Positions 51,843 through 62,065 are shown, counted from the stretch's first letter. The stretch is 64,000 bases of DNA from Fontisphaera persica (GCF_024832785.1 NZ_CP116615.1:620001-684000); one strand, 5' to 3'. Notes: a model not told the origin generated them from the sequence alone. Numbers and translations are program-made.

Positions 51843-53686
51843 GCACCCAGCCTCCTCAAATCATCCGTATCTGGCGGCGGGCCCTGACTTTTTTTCATCC
51901 GGACTGGCCGCGTTTTTTGGGTATTTGCGTGCTGTTGGTTTGCACCATTGGCGCCAACTTGATTAAGCCATGGCCGGTGGCCTGGATTGTGGATGGTTTG
52001 CTGGGACAGAAGGCGCTGCCCTCCTGGCTGCCGGGCGCGGGGGAATGGCGCGGGGACGGCCCATGGTCGCCTGTTTTGCTGGCCCTGGTGGCCATGGTGC
52101 TGGGAACCCATCTATTGCACAGCTTGTTGTCCACGGCTCAGAATTACCTTGCCATTGGCATGGGCTTGCGGGGCTTGCGGCGTGTGCGCAACACGGTGTT
52201 TGCCTGTCTGCAGCGGTTGTCCTTGCGCTTTCATCAGCGGCAGCGGCTGGGCGATTTAATCTACCGTGCCGCTTGGGACACCTACTCCTTCCAAACTTTG
52301 TTTCAGCAGGGCCTCGTCACCACGGTTTCCGCCATTTTATCCCTGCTGTTCATGGTGGTGGTGATGGTCCAAATCAACCTGCGCCTGACATTGGCTGCGC
52401 TGGTCACCGCGCCGTTGATGGTGGCAGCTATTCGCCTGCTGGGCCGGCGCATGTATGAACAGGGCGCCGCCGCGCAGCAGGCCGACAGTGCCGTCGTTTC
52501 CTTGGTGCAGCAGAACCTTCAGACCCTGCCCCTGGTGCAGAGTTATACCCGTGAAGACCACGAGCAGGAGACTTTTGTGGCCCAGACGGAGGTGGCTCAA
52601 CGCTCCCGGCTGCGCCAGCATTCGTGGGAATTAATTTACTGGCTGGGCATCAGTGCTGCCTTTGGCGTGGGCATGACCCTCACCGTTTGGCTGGGGGCCT
52701 CGCAGGTCATGGCTGGACAGCTCACCATCGGCCAGCTTTGGGTGTTTCTAGCGTATCTGGCGCAACTGTACGATCCGCTCAACCAGCTTTCTCATGCAGG
52801 TGCCACTCTCTCGACCGCCAGCGCCGCGGCGGGGCGCGTCTTTGAATTGCTGGATACCCCCGAAGAGGTCAAAGACGCTCCCGACGCCCGCCCGGCCGTG
52901 CGAGCAGGACAAGCACCTGCTGCCGGGGCCAGTCCGGCTGCGCTTGCCGTGCGGGGGCAGGTGGAGTTTGAACGGGTTTCCTTTGGTTATGAGCCTGCAA
53001 GGCCCGTGTTAAAGCAGGTCTCCTTTGCGGTGGCGCCAGGCCAGCGGCTGGCCATCATCGGCCCCAGTGGGGCTGGAAAAACCACCCTCATGAACCTCAT
53101 CCCGCGTTTTTTTGACCCGCAGCAGGGAACAGTCTGGCTGGACGGCGAGGATTTGCGCCGCATCAAATTGCGCGATTTGCGCTCGCTCATTGCCGTCGTC
53201 TTGCAGGAACCGGTTTTGCTGCCCAGCACCATCGCCGACAACATCGCCTATGGCCGGCCTGGCGCCACTTTGGCGGAAATCGAGGCCGCAGCGCGGGCGG
53301 CCGGCGCGCACGATTTCATCATGGCTCTGCCGCAACAATATCAAACTCCCGTGGGCGACGGCGGCGCGCGGTTGAGCACCGGCGAACGGCAACGCCTGAA
53401 CTTGGCCCGCGCCTTTCTCAAGGACGCTCCCATTTTACTTTTGGATGAACCCACCAGCGCGTTGGACGCGGAAAATGAGGCGTTGGTGGTCAGGAGTTTG
53501 TTTGAATTGATGCGCGGGCGCACCACCATCATGATTGCCCATCGCCTGAGCACCATCCAAAAAGTGGACCATATCTTGGTGCTGCAAAATGGCGAGGTGG
53601 CGGAATGGGGAGCGCCGGAGGAGCTGCTGCGCCGGCCCGATTCCTATTTTGCCCGGGTCATTCGCGGCCAGGTGGCCCTGGCCTAA
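51839..53686 (+). CDS. ABC exporter, fused permease and ATPase
   Basis: 615 residues from ATG 51839, overlapping the preceding stop by 4 bp (ATGA). Six-helix type IV exporter membrane domain to about 330, a linker rich in Ala/Pro (about 350-370), then a nucleotide-binding domain: Walker A GPSGAGKTTL at 408, Q-loop VVLQEPVLLP, signature LSTGERQ, Walker B ILLLDEPTSALD and switch His in IAHRLST. It resembles lipid/multidrug half-transporters that act as homodimers (MsbA group); substrate unknown. It abuts a convergent gene with no intervening base. Confidence 0.92.
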   Translation: MSTQPPQIIRIWRRALTFFHPDWPRFLGICVLLVCTIGANLIKPWPVAWIVDGLLGQKALPSWLPGAGEWRGDGPWSPVLLALVAMVLGTHLLHSLLSTAQNYLAIGMGLRGLRRVRNTVFACLQRLSLRFHQRQRLGDLIYRAAWDTYSFQTLFQQGLVTTVSAILSLLFMVVVMVQINLRLTLAALVTAPLMVAAIRLLGRRMYEQGAAAQQADSAVVSLVQQNLQTLPLVQSYTREDHEQETFVAQTEVAQRSRLRQHSWELIYWLGISAAFGVGMTLTVWLGASQVMAGQLTIGQLWVFLAYLAQLYDPLNQLSHAGATLSTASAAAGRVFELLDTPEEVKDAPDARPAVRAGQAPAAGASPAALAVRGQVEFERVSFGYEPARPVLKQVSFAVAPGQRLAIIGPSGAGKTTLMNLIPRFFDPQQGTVWLDGEDLRRIKLRDLRSLIAVVLQEPVLLPSTIADNIAYGRPGATLAEIEAAARAAGAHDFIMALPQQYQTPVGDGGARLSTGERQRLNLARAFLKDAPILLLDEPTSALDAENEALVVRSLFELMRGRTTIMIAHRLSTIQKVDHILVLQNGEVAEWGAPEELLRRPDSYFARVIRGQVALA

Positions 53687-53700
53687 TTACGGCGCCACCT
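53670..53700. terminator. Inverted repeat spanning two abutting convergent stops
   Basis: AGGTGGC at 53670-53676 pairs with GCCACCT at 53694-53700, enclosing the palindromic TAATTA that supplies both stop codons (53684-53689). The loop is long (17 nt), so confidence is low. Confidence 0.35.
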
Positions 53701-56700
53701 CAAACCACACATCCACGGCAATTTCTTCGCCAAAAGGCACCAGTATTCCTTCGGCCGTGGGCCAGCCCGGGGGCTGGGTGAAGGTGGCGGTGGAAATTTC
53801 CGAGGCCCACCGCCGCCCATCGGCCAGTTCCACCTCCAACCAGAAACGGCGCACGGCGAAGTAATCGTGGTTTGGGTTTTGAACGGTGAGGCGGTTGCGC
53901 CGGCCCAAGGTGCCCAGGATAGCAGCCGGCAATTCCATGCGGGCTGCACCGAAAGCACCTTTTTCCTCGCGAGCGTAAGCCCCGGGCAGCTCGCCGATGG
54001 GCAGGCCATTTAGCCGGCCGTACATCACATAAGGCCCCGGTCCTTCCACCCCGCGTCCCTCAAAATGGAGCCAGCCTCGGCGGGCACGACGCAGCATTTC
54101 CTGCGTCACTCCCGCGAGGGGTAGGGGAGAGGCTTCCCTGCGAATTAAAGCAACGTTGGCCACCAGGCTGTAATTCCACGCTGGCCGCAGAGTCTCCAAG
54201 CGGCCCTCCGCCCAGCAACCCCAGTCGCCGCTGGAATTATCCTTGGGGCCTACGTCGGTTTCCCATTGTATGGTCACCGGCTGCCCTTGCCAGGGTGACA
54301 GGTCGGCCTCCAGAGGCTGCCATTCGTGGCGTAGTACCTTTTGCCGGCCGGCCACGGTACGCCGTCCCCGGCTGTCCACCACCACCACGCGGTATTCCAG
54401 GCCATCCCCCAAATCACTGCCGTTGGCCTTGCCCACCCAGGCACGCAAGGCGACACCTTCGGCGCGATGAGGTATGACGATGGGCCCAAAACGCAACCAG
54501 GTGTACCCCACCCCGCCAAGGTAGGGGGGATGCACAAACCACCCCTGCCGCGTGATTTCCCCACACGTGGAGGGGCGTCTTTCAGCCAGTGCGCCCGTGC
54601 GGCTCAAGTCTTCTCCCTCCGCCTGTCCGCGCATCGCGATGCCGATGGCCTCCGGCTTTTCCAGACGTTGCAGCAACTTCGGCTTGAACTCACAAACCAG
54701 ACCGTATTCTTGCTTTTGTTTCAAGCCGTTGGCGGAACAGACGACTTCAATGACCCGCGCGTCCTCCTGTTGGGGCGCAGGCAATTCTAGCGCGAGACGT
54801 GATGGCTTCCTGGGCGCCAACCGCACCGTTTTTATGACATCGCCTGCCTGCACTTCAAACAGGGCGGCCTGTGCCAGGTGACTGGTGAGGGTCAATTCCA
54901 ATGCCTTTTCGTGCGCCCCTGCGGTGATGCTGGCGAGCGGTGCCACCGTAAAGTCAATCCAGCTCCCTTCGCGCTCAATCCAAAGCCTTTGACCAGGCTG
55001 GGCATCCGCCGGAATTTGCACCTGATGGGCAGATTTCCCGCGGACCACCACCACCTCTCCAGGCACCACTGCATCCCGCTCGCAACGCAAGGCGATTTCG
55101 CTTCGCTTGGATTGCGTGGGGCGCAGCCGGTAGCTGAACGCGCCCTTCACGGGCACGACATAGGCAAGCCCTCGGGCACGCCGCACCTCCGCCGCTCCCA
55201 GTTCGCGCCGCTCCTTGTCGAGCGCCACTGCTTCCACGGCGGGCAGGGCAAAACCGCACTCCGCACCTTCAAACAGCAGCACTTCGTAGGTTGAGTTAGT
55301 CAACAGGCGGCAGATGCCTAGGCCGTTGCCCGCGGCGAGGGGACGGCGAATGAACCGGCCGCGTCCATCAATAAAAAGGTGGGTAGGGGCGGTGGCATAG
55401 TCATGCCGATGACCGTCTTGTTCGGTGGACCATACCTCCACCTGCCCATCAGCCGTCCACCCGCCAAAGCCATTGGGCGGCAAGTCCACTTCTTTCCCCC
55501 AAAGCCGCGCTCGCAGGCGTTCGGTGGAGCTACCATTGGCCACGGTGCACGTGCCGTCGGCGTACCGGGCGGCGACTTGCGATCGGCGATACACCCCATT
55601 AGCCACCGCCGCAGTGGTGTCCCACAACCGTCCTAGCGCGTCCACATAACGAATTTCCACCACATGGGTCAGACAGTACCGCCGATGGAGCGGCAGCAGC
55701 AGGTAATAGCTGCGCAACGCCGAGCGCAGGCCGTCGTCGAAACACAAAAAACCGCTGTGACCAAAGGCCACCGTGGCCGCCATGAAACGGTCCAACCAGA
55801 CTTGTAGTTCTGGGGTCTTCGGCGCGGGACGCCTCTGGCCGGGATAAAACATTTCTGTGTTACCCATGCCGAAATTGCACCCCAGGTCATGCAGCCGCCG
55901 CAGGTCAAAGTCCACCAGCCAAGGATTTTCTGCCGGCCGATAGGCTTGGTCTTGCGCATAGTTTCCGTCTGTCAACCCCATATAAAACGCATGGAAGCCG
56001 CCTTCGGAATACACCGGCCCCTGCCAGGCGGCCTTTTGCAGCAGCATGATCTCGCCGTACGCATAGAACACCGCCGCCATCGTGCCGGCGCCGGGCACCC
56101 GTGCGTCATAGTCCACGCGGTGCCACGGCGCCACCGCCGTGTGCACATCGCAATACGCCGTGCTGAACTTGAACTGCTTTTGAATCAACGGGCTGAGCCG
56201 CTCGCAGAACTCCACCGCCCGGGCCGGTTTGGGGGCGTAACAACGCGCCCAGGCGGTTTGCAACTGGTTGTCCGAGGTGCGGCTCACCAGGTCCAGGTGC
56301 CAGTATTCATTGACGGGAGAGAAATCGGTAAAGTTGTTATACGGCCCATAAACAAAACCCAGCTCGTCCTGCAGCAATCGTGCATAAGCATATTGGCCTG
56401 CCTCCCCTCCCTTGCCGGGCGCCGGACGGGTGCGAAAAGTGAAACTTTCGCCTCCATCGCGCCACATCGTCTCATGGTCAGTGATGATTAAATCGGTCAT
56501 CCCCCACCGGTGGATGTTGCGCCAGAAATCCGCGTCCCGCTGGCGGTCTGAGGCGCCGTAGGCATACCATAAGCGCGTGCCCGTAATGTGTTTCCATGGC
56601 GATACGGGATTGGCCACGATGGGCAGGGTTTCCTCATAGTGCGGCGTCACGGTGAGAAAAAAACGCTCGAAACAGTCGTTCAATTTTCCCTGGGTTAAAG

Positions 56701-58066
56701 GCCGATAGCGAGTGCCCCCATGAAAAGTCACCCCCTGTTTGCCGAGGGATGGATTGGCCCAGAGGATCGAGCCATTGGAGCGGTACCAATCCACGTGGCC
56801 GCTTAGGAAGAGAGGGCGGTTGGTGGGGCCGCTCACCACCACCGCCGGGTGTCTGCCTTCTGCCGGGTAGTAGGGATTGGCTACGAGGCGGGGATTTTCC
56901 AAACCTTCGGCCAGCCCCCATCGTACCTCATGCACCCAGCCACCTGGAGCAAGCACATCCATGATAAGTGATTTATTCCGCAAACGATACCGGTAAATTA
57001 AGCTCTTTGGTCCGGACTCCGTGGAGGCCTCCCAGTGCGATTCCACCACGTCATCCACGAGCCGGGTGCCCTGATGACTCATTTTTTCCGGTAAACGTTC
57101 TCCCGAAGGTGTCCGCACATAAACGCCGCCTCCCACACAGGGACGAAATTCGGAGGCTGGCCCCTTGCCGGCAGGTTGCCAGAGGACCCGCCAGTCAGAC
57201 CAGGTTCCGGTTTCGGGCGTGAGGCGGTATTCCAAATGCCCGTCAGTTCCCGTGTATTTCAGCACAAAATCGTGGCCCGCCTGCAGGACCTGCGTTTGAA
57301 ACTTGGTGGTGAGATTGGGCGGCAGAATGGTTTCTTCACGGGTAGGGAAGGGCAGGGTGCCGGGGCCGGTGTTCACTCCCGGCGATTGTCCGGGAAACAA
57401 CGCCAAATTGCGGCGGGGGCGAGGAGCAAAGGATAGCGGAGGGAAGGTTTCGGTGAACACCGCCAGGTTGTCGAAATACAACACCCTTTCTTGAAGGTTG
57501 CGGCCCTGGGTAATGATGAGCGCCTCGAAAACCGCGCCTTCTTTCACCGCTGCCGCTTGCTCGGGCGTCAATCGCCGGTGCAGTAAATGCCATTCCTGCC
57601 AATCCACCCGACCCAGGTTCACTCGCACTTTCTGCTGCCGCGAGTTCCGAAATGCGACGGTGAGGGTTACGGGCGGAGTGTGGGGATCGGGCGCGTAGGC
57701 CCAGTTATTGCCATAACACCAAAGCGTCACCGCATCGAACGCTTCCCGGATGGGTACGGGTTGCGGCGGGTGAAGGATGATTTCCGGTTGTTGGCCGGTT
57801 GCGCGGTAGCTCAGCCGCCCGACATGCCGCCCCCATAATTGCTGCTCGCGGCTGCGAAAGAAAGTGGCCCATGCTTGCTGTGTTTTTACCTGCCACCCGC
57901 TCAAGTCTTCAAAATCCACCAGCGGAGGCACGTGGTCTTCCATACGCCCAGCCCAATCCATTTCGTAGGGCCGCTGGCCAATGCGTTCTGCCGCCGCCTG
58001 TCCCATAAGAATGCAGGAAGAGCTCAGGAGCAGGAAAGTTGCACCCTTGGTGATGGCCGTTTTCAT
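53687..58066 (-). CDS. Very large secreted protein, possible glycoside hydrolase
   Basis: 1459 residues. Signal peptide MKTAITKGATFLLLSSSCIL then MGQAAA. Beta-rich N-terminal regions (about 40-210 jelly-roll-like, FDAVTLWCYGNNWAYAPD; about 210-490 supersandwich-like) precede a barrel-like region (about 505-800: WGMTDLIITDHETMWRDGG, FVYGPYNNFTDFSPV, FKFSTAYCDVHTAV, LGCNFGMGNTEMFYPG) and several C-terminal beta-domains. Many aromatic and acidic residues in the central region suggest sugar processing. The layout (supersandwich, barrel, beta-domains) resembles large GH101-like endoglycosidases, but I do not recognise the family firmly. It is divergent from sppA. Confidence 0.62.
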   Translation of the reverse strand: MKTAITKGATFLLLSSSCILMGQAAAERIGQRPYEMDWAGRMEDHVPPLVDFEDLSGWQVKTQQAWATFFRSREQQLWGRHVGRLSYRATGQQPEIILHPPQPVPIREAFDAVTLWCYGNNWAYAPDPHTPPVTLTVAFRNSRQQKVRVNLGRVDWQEWHLLHRRLTPEQAAAVKEGAVFEALIITQGRNLQERVLYFDNLAVFTETFPPLSFAPRPRRNLALFPGQSPGVNTGPGTLPFPTREETILPPNLTTKFQTQVLQAGHDFVLKYTGTDGHLEYRLTPETGTWSDWRVLWQPAGKGPASEFRPCVGGGVYVRTPSGERLPEKMSHQGTRLVDDVVESHWEASTESGPKSLIYRYRLRNKSLIMDVLAPGGWVHEVRWGLAEGLENPRLVANPYYPAEGRHPAVVVSGPTNRPLFLSGHVDWYRSNGSILWANPSLGKQGVTFHGGTRYRPLTQGKLNDCFERFFLTVTPHYEETLPIVANPVSPWKHITGTRLWYAYGASDRQRDADFWRNIHRWGMTDLIITDHETMWRDGGESFTFRTRPAPGKGGEAGQYAYARLLQDELGFVYGPYNNFTDFSPVNEYWHLDLVSRTSDNQLQTAWARCYAPKPARAVEFCERLSPLIQKQFKFSTAYCDVHTAVAPWHRVDYDARVPGAGTMAAVFYAYGEIMLLQKAAWQGPVYSEGGFHAFYMGLTDGNYAQDQAYRPAENPWLVDFDLRRLHDLGCNFGMGNTEMFYPGQRRPAPKTPELQVWLDRFMAATVAFGHSGFLCFDDGLRSALRSYYLLLPLHRRYCLTHVVEIRYVDALGRLWDTTAAVANGVYRRSQVAARYADGTCTVANGSSTERLRARLWGKEVDLPPNGFGGWTADGQVEVWSTEQDGHRHDYATAPTHLFIDGRGRFIRRPLAAGNGLGICRLLTNSTYEVLLFEGAECGFALPAVEAVALDKERRELGAAEVRRARGLAYVVPVKGAFSYRLRPTQSKRSEIALRCERDAVVPGEVVVVRGKSAHQVQIPADAQPGQRLWIEREGSWIDFTVAPLASITAGAHEKALELTLTSHLAQAALFEVQAGDVIKTVRLAPRKPSRLALELPAPQQEDARVIEVVCSANGLKQKQEYGLVCEFKPKLLQRLEKPEAIGIAMRGQAEGEDLSRTGALAERRPSTCGEITRQGWFVHPPYLGGVGYTWLRFGPIVIPHRAEGVALRAWVGKANGSDLGDGLEYRVVVVDSRGRRTVAGRQKVLRHEWQPLEADLSPWQGQPVTIQWETDVGPKDNSSGDWGCWAEGRLETLRPAWNYSLVANVALIRREASPLPLAGVTQEMLRRARRGWLHFEGRGVEGPGPYVMYGRLNGLPIGELPGAYAREEKGAFGAARMELPAAILGTLGRRNRLTVQNPNHDYFAVRRFWLEVELADGRRWASEISTATFTQPPGWPTAEGILVPFGEEIAVDVWFEVAP

Positions 58067-58189
58067 GAAAATAATCGCTGTTTATGGTATCCTTCCCCTC
58101 CCGCCACTTCAATATCCGCCTTAACTCCCCAGCCGTTCTTCCAACTCTTTTGTGTGTTTTCCGCTTGCTCAAAAACGCCTGGGGAGTCT

Positions 58190-59449
58190 ATGGCGAACCT
58201 GCCGATGCCACTTGCTCCGGTGGGCGGAGTGAAGTACGCTTTACCTGCTATGGAAAACAATAACATACCTGCTGATGGGGCAGCTCAACCGCAGCCGAAT
58301 CCGCCTCCGTCTCAGGCTGCTGCGTCCCGTCCTGCGCCCCTTGCGCCTCCGCCGCTGCCGGTAACGCCAGCGCCGATGACCCCGCCGCAAAGAAGCAAGG
58401 GCCGCGGCTGGATGATCGTGGCCCTGTTGTTGTTGGTCATGCTGGCGGGCAGCATGTTATTTAATTTTGTTTCCGCCTTTGGCGGCCTGGACGTGGATGG
58501 TTTAAGTCTGGGACAGCCGCGCCTCAAAGCCGGTCCTAATTTGGTGGAAGTGCTGGTCCGTGAAGGGGAAAGCCATGACAAGCTGGCCATTCTGCACGTT
58601 GAGGGCCTCATTGCCAGCGCCATGGGCGGAGATTTGGACTTGCCGCGGCTTATCGAAGCCCAGCTCAAGTTGGCTGAGGAAGACAAGCGCGTCAAGGGTG
58701 TGGTGTTGGTCATTGATTCTCCTGGCGGCGAGGTGTTGGCCTCTGACCGCATCTACCAGCTCATTCGTGATTTCCAAAACAAGACCCAGAAGCCCGTGGT
58801 GGCGTCCATGAGCGCGCTGGCGGCGTCCGGGGGATATTACGTGGCCGCGCCCTGCCGCTGGATTGTGGCGCATGATTTGACCATTACCGGCAGCATTGGC
58901 GTCATCATGCAGGGATACAATTACCGTGGATTGATGAATAAAATCGGATTGCGTCCCGAAGTTTATAAAAGTGGCAAATTCAAGGACATGCTCAGCGGGT
59001 CCAAGGACCTGGACAACCTCACCCCGGAAGAGCGCGAGGTGCTCAAACAAGAACGTGCCATGGTGCAGAAACTCATTGACGAGGCCTTTGATGCCTTCAA
59101 AACGCGTGTCCGAGAAGGCCGCGCTTACGCGGCCAAAATGAATCGCGCTCCCAATCTGCGCCCCAATTGGGAGGAATACGCCGATGGCCGCATCCTTTCC
59201 GGTAAACAGGCGTTGGAACATGGGTTTGTGGATCAGTTGGGCACTTTTGACGACGCGGTGAAATACACCGCCCGTCTGGCAGGGGTCTCGGATCCTCAAT
59301 TGGTGACTTATGGCATGCCCTTTGACATTACCCGGATTTTGCGCCTCCTGGGCAAAAGCGAGCCGACCGAAATCAAGGTGGATTTGGGCATCAAGGTGCC
59401 ACAGCTCAAATCCGGCTGCCTGTACTACTTGTCTCCCCTGTTATTTTAA
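58190..59449 (+). CDS. sppA: Signal peptide peptidase SppA, short form
   Basis: 419 residues from ATG 58190, with GGGGAG five bases upstream; ATG 58250 has no such site, and the open frame to 57839 overlaps the divergent gene. A Pro/Ala-rich cytoplasmic tail (about 25-70) precedes one transmembrane helix (WMIVALLLLVMLAGSMLFNF). The ClpP/crotonase-fold protease domain carries Ser213 in ALAASGGYYVA and Lys260 in VYKSGKFKDM, the Ser-Lys dyad of short SppA. It degrades signal-peptide remnants at the membrane. Followed after 46 bp by a secreted protease gene. Confidence 0.93.
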   Translation: MANLPMPLAPVGGVKYALPAMENNNIPADGAAQPQPNPPPSQAAASRPAPLAPPPLPVTPAPMTPPQRSKGRGWMIVALLLLVMLAGSMLFNFVSAFGGLDVDGLSLGQPRLKAGPNLVEVLVREGESHDKLAILHVEGLIASAMGGDLDLPRLIEAQLKLAEEDKRVKGVVLVIDSPGGEVLASDRIYQLIRDFQNKTQKPVVASMSALAASGGYYVAAPCRWIVAHDLTITGSIGVIMQGYNYRGLMNKIGLRPEVYKSGKFKDMLSGSKDLDNLTPEEREVLKQERAMVQKLIDEAFDAFKTRVREGRAYAAKMNRAPNLRPNWEEYADGRILSGKQALEHGFVDQLGTFDDAVKYTARLAGVSDPQLVTYGMPFDITRILRLLGKSEPTEIKVDLGIKVPQLKSGCLYYLSPLLF

Positions 59450-59495
59450 TGGCGCAGCCCCACAACTTTGGGACGGGCATGGTGTGGGATAAATT

Positions 59496-60893
59496 ATGAG
59501 CGGCAGACGCATGACTTCCGCTTCCGGCCTGGGCTGGTGGATCATTTGTTGCCTGGGCCTGATTGCCTTGGGAGCTGCGGTGGAAAGTCAGGCGGCGCAG
59601 CGTTTGTCTCATGACCGCGCCCAGGGCACTTTCACCGCCATTTTCCAACGGCAGGAGCTGACGAATGTACTGGAGGAATTGACCCGAGTGACCGGCTGGC
59701 AGGTTTATCTGGAACCCGAAACACGGCACACCGTGAGCGTTGCTTTCACCAACCAACCCACGGGCGAGGCTCTCCGGCGCTTGCTTGGCCCCTTGAGCTA
59801 CGCCCTCATTCCCCAGCCCGGCCAGCCGCCGCGCCTCATGGTATTCCGCACTTCAGTCGAAGAAGCCACCCAGCTTATCGTGGCCCGGCAAAAGGGGCCC
59901 GAGGATGGCGGGCGCATTCCCGATGAACTTATTGTCGTGCTCAAACCCGGCCAATCGGTGGACGAAATTGCCAAAGCGCTGGGGGCCCGCGTGGTGGCGT
60001 CTTCCGCCGGGCTTAATGCGTATCGTCTCAAATTCGACAGCGAAGAATCCGCACAAGCCGCCCGTGAACGGCTGGCCCAGAATCCCGCTGTGGCTTCGGT
60101 GGATTCCAATTATTGGGTGCAGCGGCCGGGAGACATTGATGTGCTTCGGGCGGGCGCGGGTCGGCCGCTTGTGCTTTCCGCCAAACCCATTGGCGATGGC
60201 AATCCCATCGTGGTGGGATTGATTGACACCGCAGTTCAATCGCTCGGCAAGGATTTGGACCCGCTCATCCTCAAGGGTATTTCCGTGGCGGGGGAGGCGG
60301 CCCTGCCTGCGGATGTCCTCACCCACGGCACTGCCATGGCCTACGACATTCTCACTGGCTTGTCCCAGTTATTACCACCCGGGCAGGCCACGAGTGTCCG
60401 GCTGGTGTGGGTGGACGTGTATGGGAACAATCCGCAAACCACCACCTTTGATGTCGGCGTGGGCACTTTTACCGCCATTCAGGCAGGAGCCAACATCATT
60501 AATTACAGCCTCGGCGGCGAAGGCGAAAGTGCATTCCTGCGGGACATTTTGCAGTCAGCGCGGCAAAAAGGCATCCTGCCCATCGCGGCGGCTGGCAACG
60601 TCCCCGGCACGGTGCCGGTTTATCCCGCGGCTTTTCCCGAAGCGATTGCAATCACGGCTGGGGATAGGCAGGGTCAAATCGCCCCTTGGGCCAATCGCGG
60701 GGAATTTGTGGATGGGGTGGCGCCGGGCAGCTCGCTGGTGCCCTTTGCGGGCCGCACATTTTTTGTTTCCGGAACTTCAACCGCCACGGCCTTTGCCTCG
60801 GGTTACGCCGCGGCTTTGGCGGACAAAACCGGCAAGCCCGCGCTTGAAGTGGAGCGTCTGCTGCTGGAGCTTATCGGCGTAAAAAAACCCTAG
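59496..60893 (+). CDS. Secreted subtilisin-like protease with STN-like and I9-like N-terminal domains
   Basis: 465 residues. Signal region GLGWWIICCLGLIALGAAVE. Residues about 42-118 look like a secretin/TonB short N-terminal (STN) domain (LTNVLEELTRVTGWQVYLEP, AFTNQPTGEALRRLL). Residues about 143-210 look like an I9-type inhibitor prodomain (DELIVVLKPGQSVDEIAKAL, ERLAQNPAVASVDSNYWVQR). The S8 domain holds Asp244 (GLIDTAV), His277 (HGTAMAYDI), oxyanion Asn368 (AAAGNVPG) and Ser428 (SGTSTATAFASG), so it may be active. The STN fusion to S8 is unusual. It sits between sppA and aroB on one strand. Confidence 0.85.
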   Translation: MSGRRMTSASGLGWWIICCLGLIALGAAVESQAAQRLSHDRAQGTFTAIFQRQELTNVLEELTRVTGWQVYLEPETRHTVSVAFTNQPTGEALRRLLGPLSYALIPQPGQPPRLMVFRTSVEEATQLIVARQKGPEDGGRIPDELIVVLKPGQSVDEIAKALGARVVASSAGLNAYRLKFDSEESAQAARERLAQNPAVASVDSNYWVQRPGDIDVLRAGAGRPLVLSAKPIGDGNPIVVGLIDTAVQSLGKDLDPLILKGISVAGEAALPADVLTHGTAMAYDILTGLSQLLPPGQATSVRLVWVDVYGNNPQTTTFDVGVGTFTAIQAGANIINYSLGGEGESAFLRDILQSARQKGILPIAAAGNVPGTVPVYPAAFPEAIAITAGDRQGQIAPWANRGEFVDGVAPGSSLVPFAGRTFFVSGTSTATAFASGYAAALADKTGKPALEVERLLLELIGVKKP

Positions 60894-60930
60894 CCGTTGC
60901 CCCTTGGCCCTTTTATGCTGCGGGGAGGGT

Positions 60931-62043
60931 ATGCACGATGTTGAGGTACCGTTGGGCAACCGCAGTTACCACATCCTTGTGGGGGTGGGTAATTTATCGG
61001 GACTGGGCGAGGAGTGCCGGCGCCTTCCGTTAAAAGGGCCTCGTTGCGCCATCATCACGGATGACAACGTCCGTCCGTTGTATGGTCCACTGGCGGAAAA
61101 GAGCCTTAAAGACGCGGGCTTTGAGCCTTTGATAATCAGCCTGCCGGCTGGCGAGTCCACCAAAAGCCTGAAATGGGTGGATTTTTGTTATCAGCAACTC
61201 GCCGCATTCCGCCTGGAGCGGCAATCCTTCCTCGTGGCTTTGGGAGGCGGAGTCATCGGCGACCTGGCTGGTTTCGTGGCGGCGACTTACTTGCGGGGTA
61301 TTCCATTCGTCCAGGTCCCCACCACGCTGCTGGCCCAGGTGGACAGCTCGGTGGGGGGCAAGGTGGGCATCAATCTGGAGGCCGGGAAAAATCTGGTGGG
61401 CGCTTTCTACCAACCGCGCCTGGTCATCTGTGATTTGAGCACGCTTACCACTTTGCCCTTGCGCGAGCTCCGCGCTGGCCTGGCTGAGGTCATCAAATAC
61501 GGCGCTATTTACGATGCGGATTTGTTCCAACTCTTGGAAGCCACCCTGCCGGTGCTGCTGCAACTGGATTTGCAGCATTGGGAGCCGCTCGTCGCCCGCT
61601 GTTGTGCCATCAAGGCCGAAGTTGTGGCGCAGGATGAAACGGAATCGGGCTTGCGTGCCATCCTCAATTTCGGGCACACCATCGGTCATGCGATTGAGGC
61701 GGTGTCCGGCTACGGCCACTATTTGCACGGGGAAGCCATCGCCATCGGCATGGTGGCCGAGGCCTGGTTGTCGCAGCAAAATACCGGCCTGTCTCCGGCA
61801 GAGGCACGGCGGTTGGCGAAGCTGATTGCGGCGGCGGGCCTGCCCGTGCGTTATGCGGTGGACGAGGAGCGCTGGCAAAAGCTGCTGCACGCCATGCAAT
61901 TGGACAAAAAAGTCAGCCAAGGACAAATCAAGTTTGTGCTGCTTTCCGCTTTGGGCCGGGCGCTCTGGGGCCAGCCCGTCGCCCCGGAACAAATCCGGCA
62001 ATCCCTGGCATCAACCTTCGCCGACGAGGCTGCATCCACTTGA
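60931..62043 (+). CDS. aroB: 3-dehydroquinate synthase
   Basis: 370 residues from ATG 60931, directly preceded by GGGGAGG; the open frame from 60904 is not used. The NAD-binding core is ALGGGVIGDLAGFVAATYLR, then PTTLLAQVDSSVGGKVGINL. Metal ligands: Glu in AGLAEVIKYG, His in NFGHTIGHAIE and His in YLHGEAIAIGM. It carries out the second step of the shikimate pathway in the cytoplasm, from DAHP. Family-normal length. Confidence 0.96.
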   Translation: MHDVEVPLGNRSYHILVGVGNLSGLGEECRRLPLKGPRCAIITDDNVRPLYGPLAEKSLKDAGFEPLIISLPAGESTKSLKWVDFCYQQLAAFRLERQSFLVALGGGVIGDLAGFVAATYLRGIPFVQVPTTLLAQVDSSVGGKVGINLEAGKNLVGAFYQPRLVICDLSTLTTLPLRELRAGLAEVIKYGAIYDADLFQLLEATLPVLLQLDLQHWEPLVARCCAIKAEVVAQDETESGLRAILNFGHTIGHAIEAVSGYGHYLHGEAIAIGMVAEAWLSQQNTGLSPAEARRLAKLIAAAGLPVRYAVDEERWQKLLHAMQLDKKVSQGQIKFVLLSALGRALWGQPVAPEQIRQSLASTFADEAAST

Positions 62044-62065
62044 AGCTGCCCTACGCATAACCACC

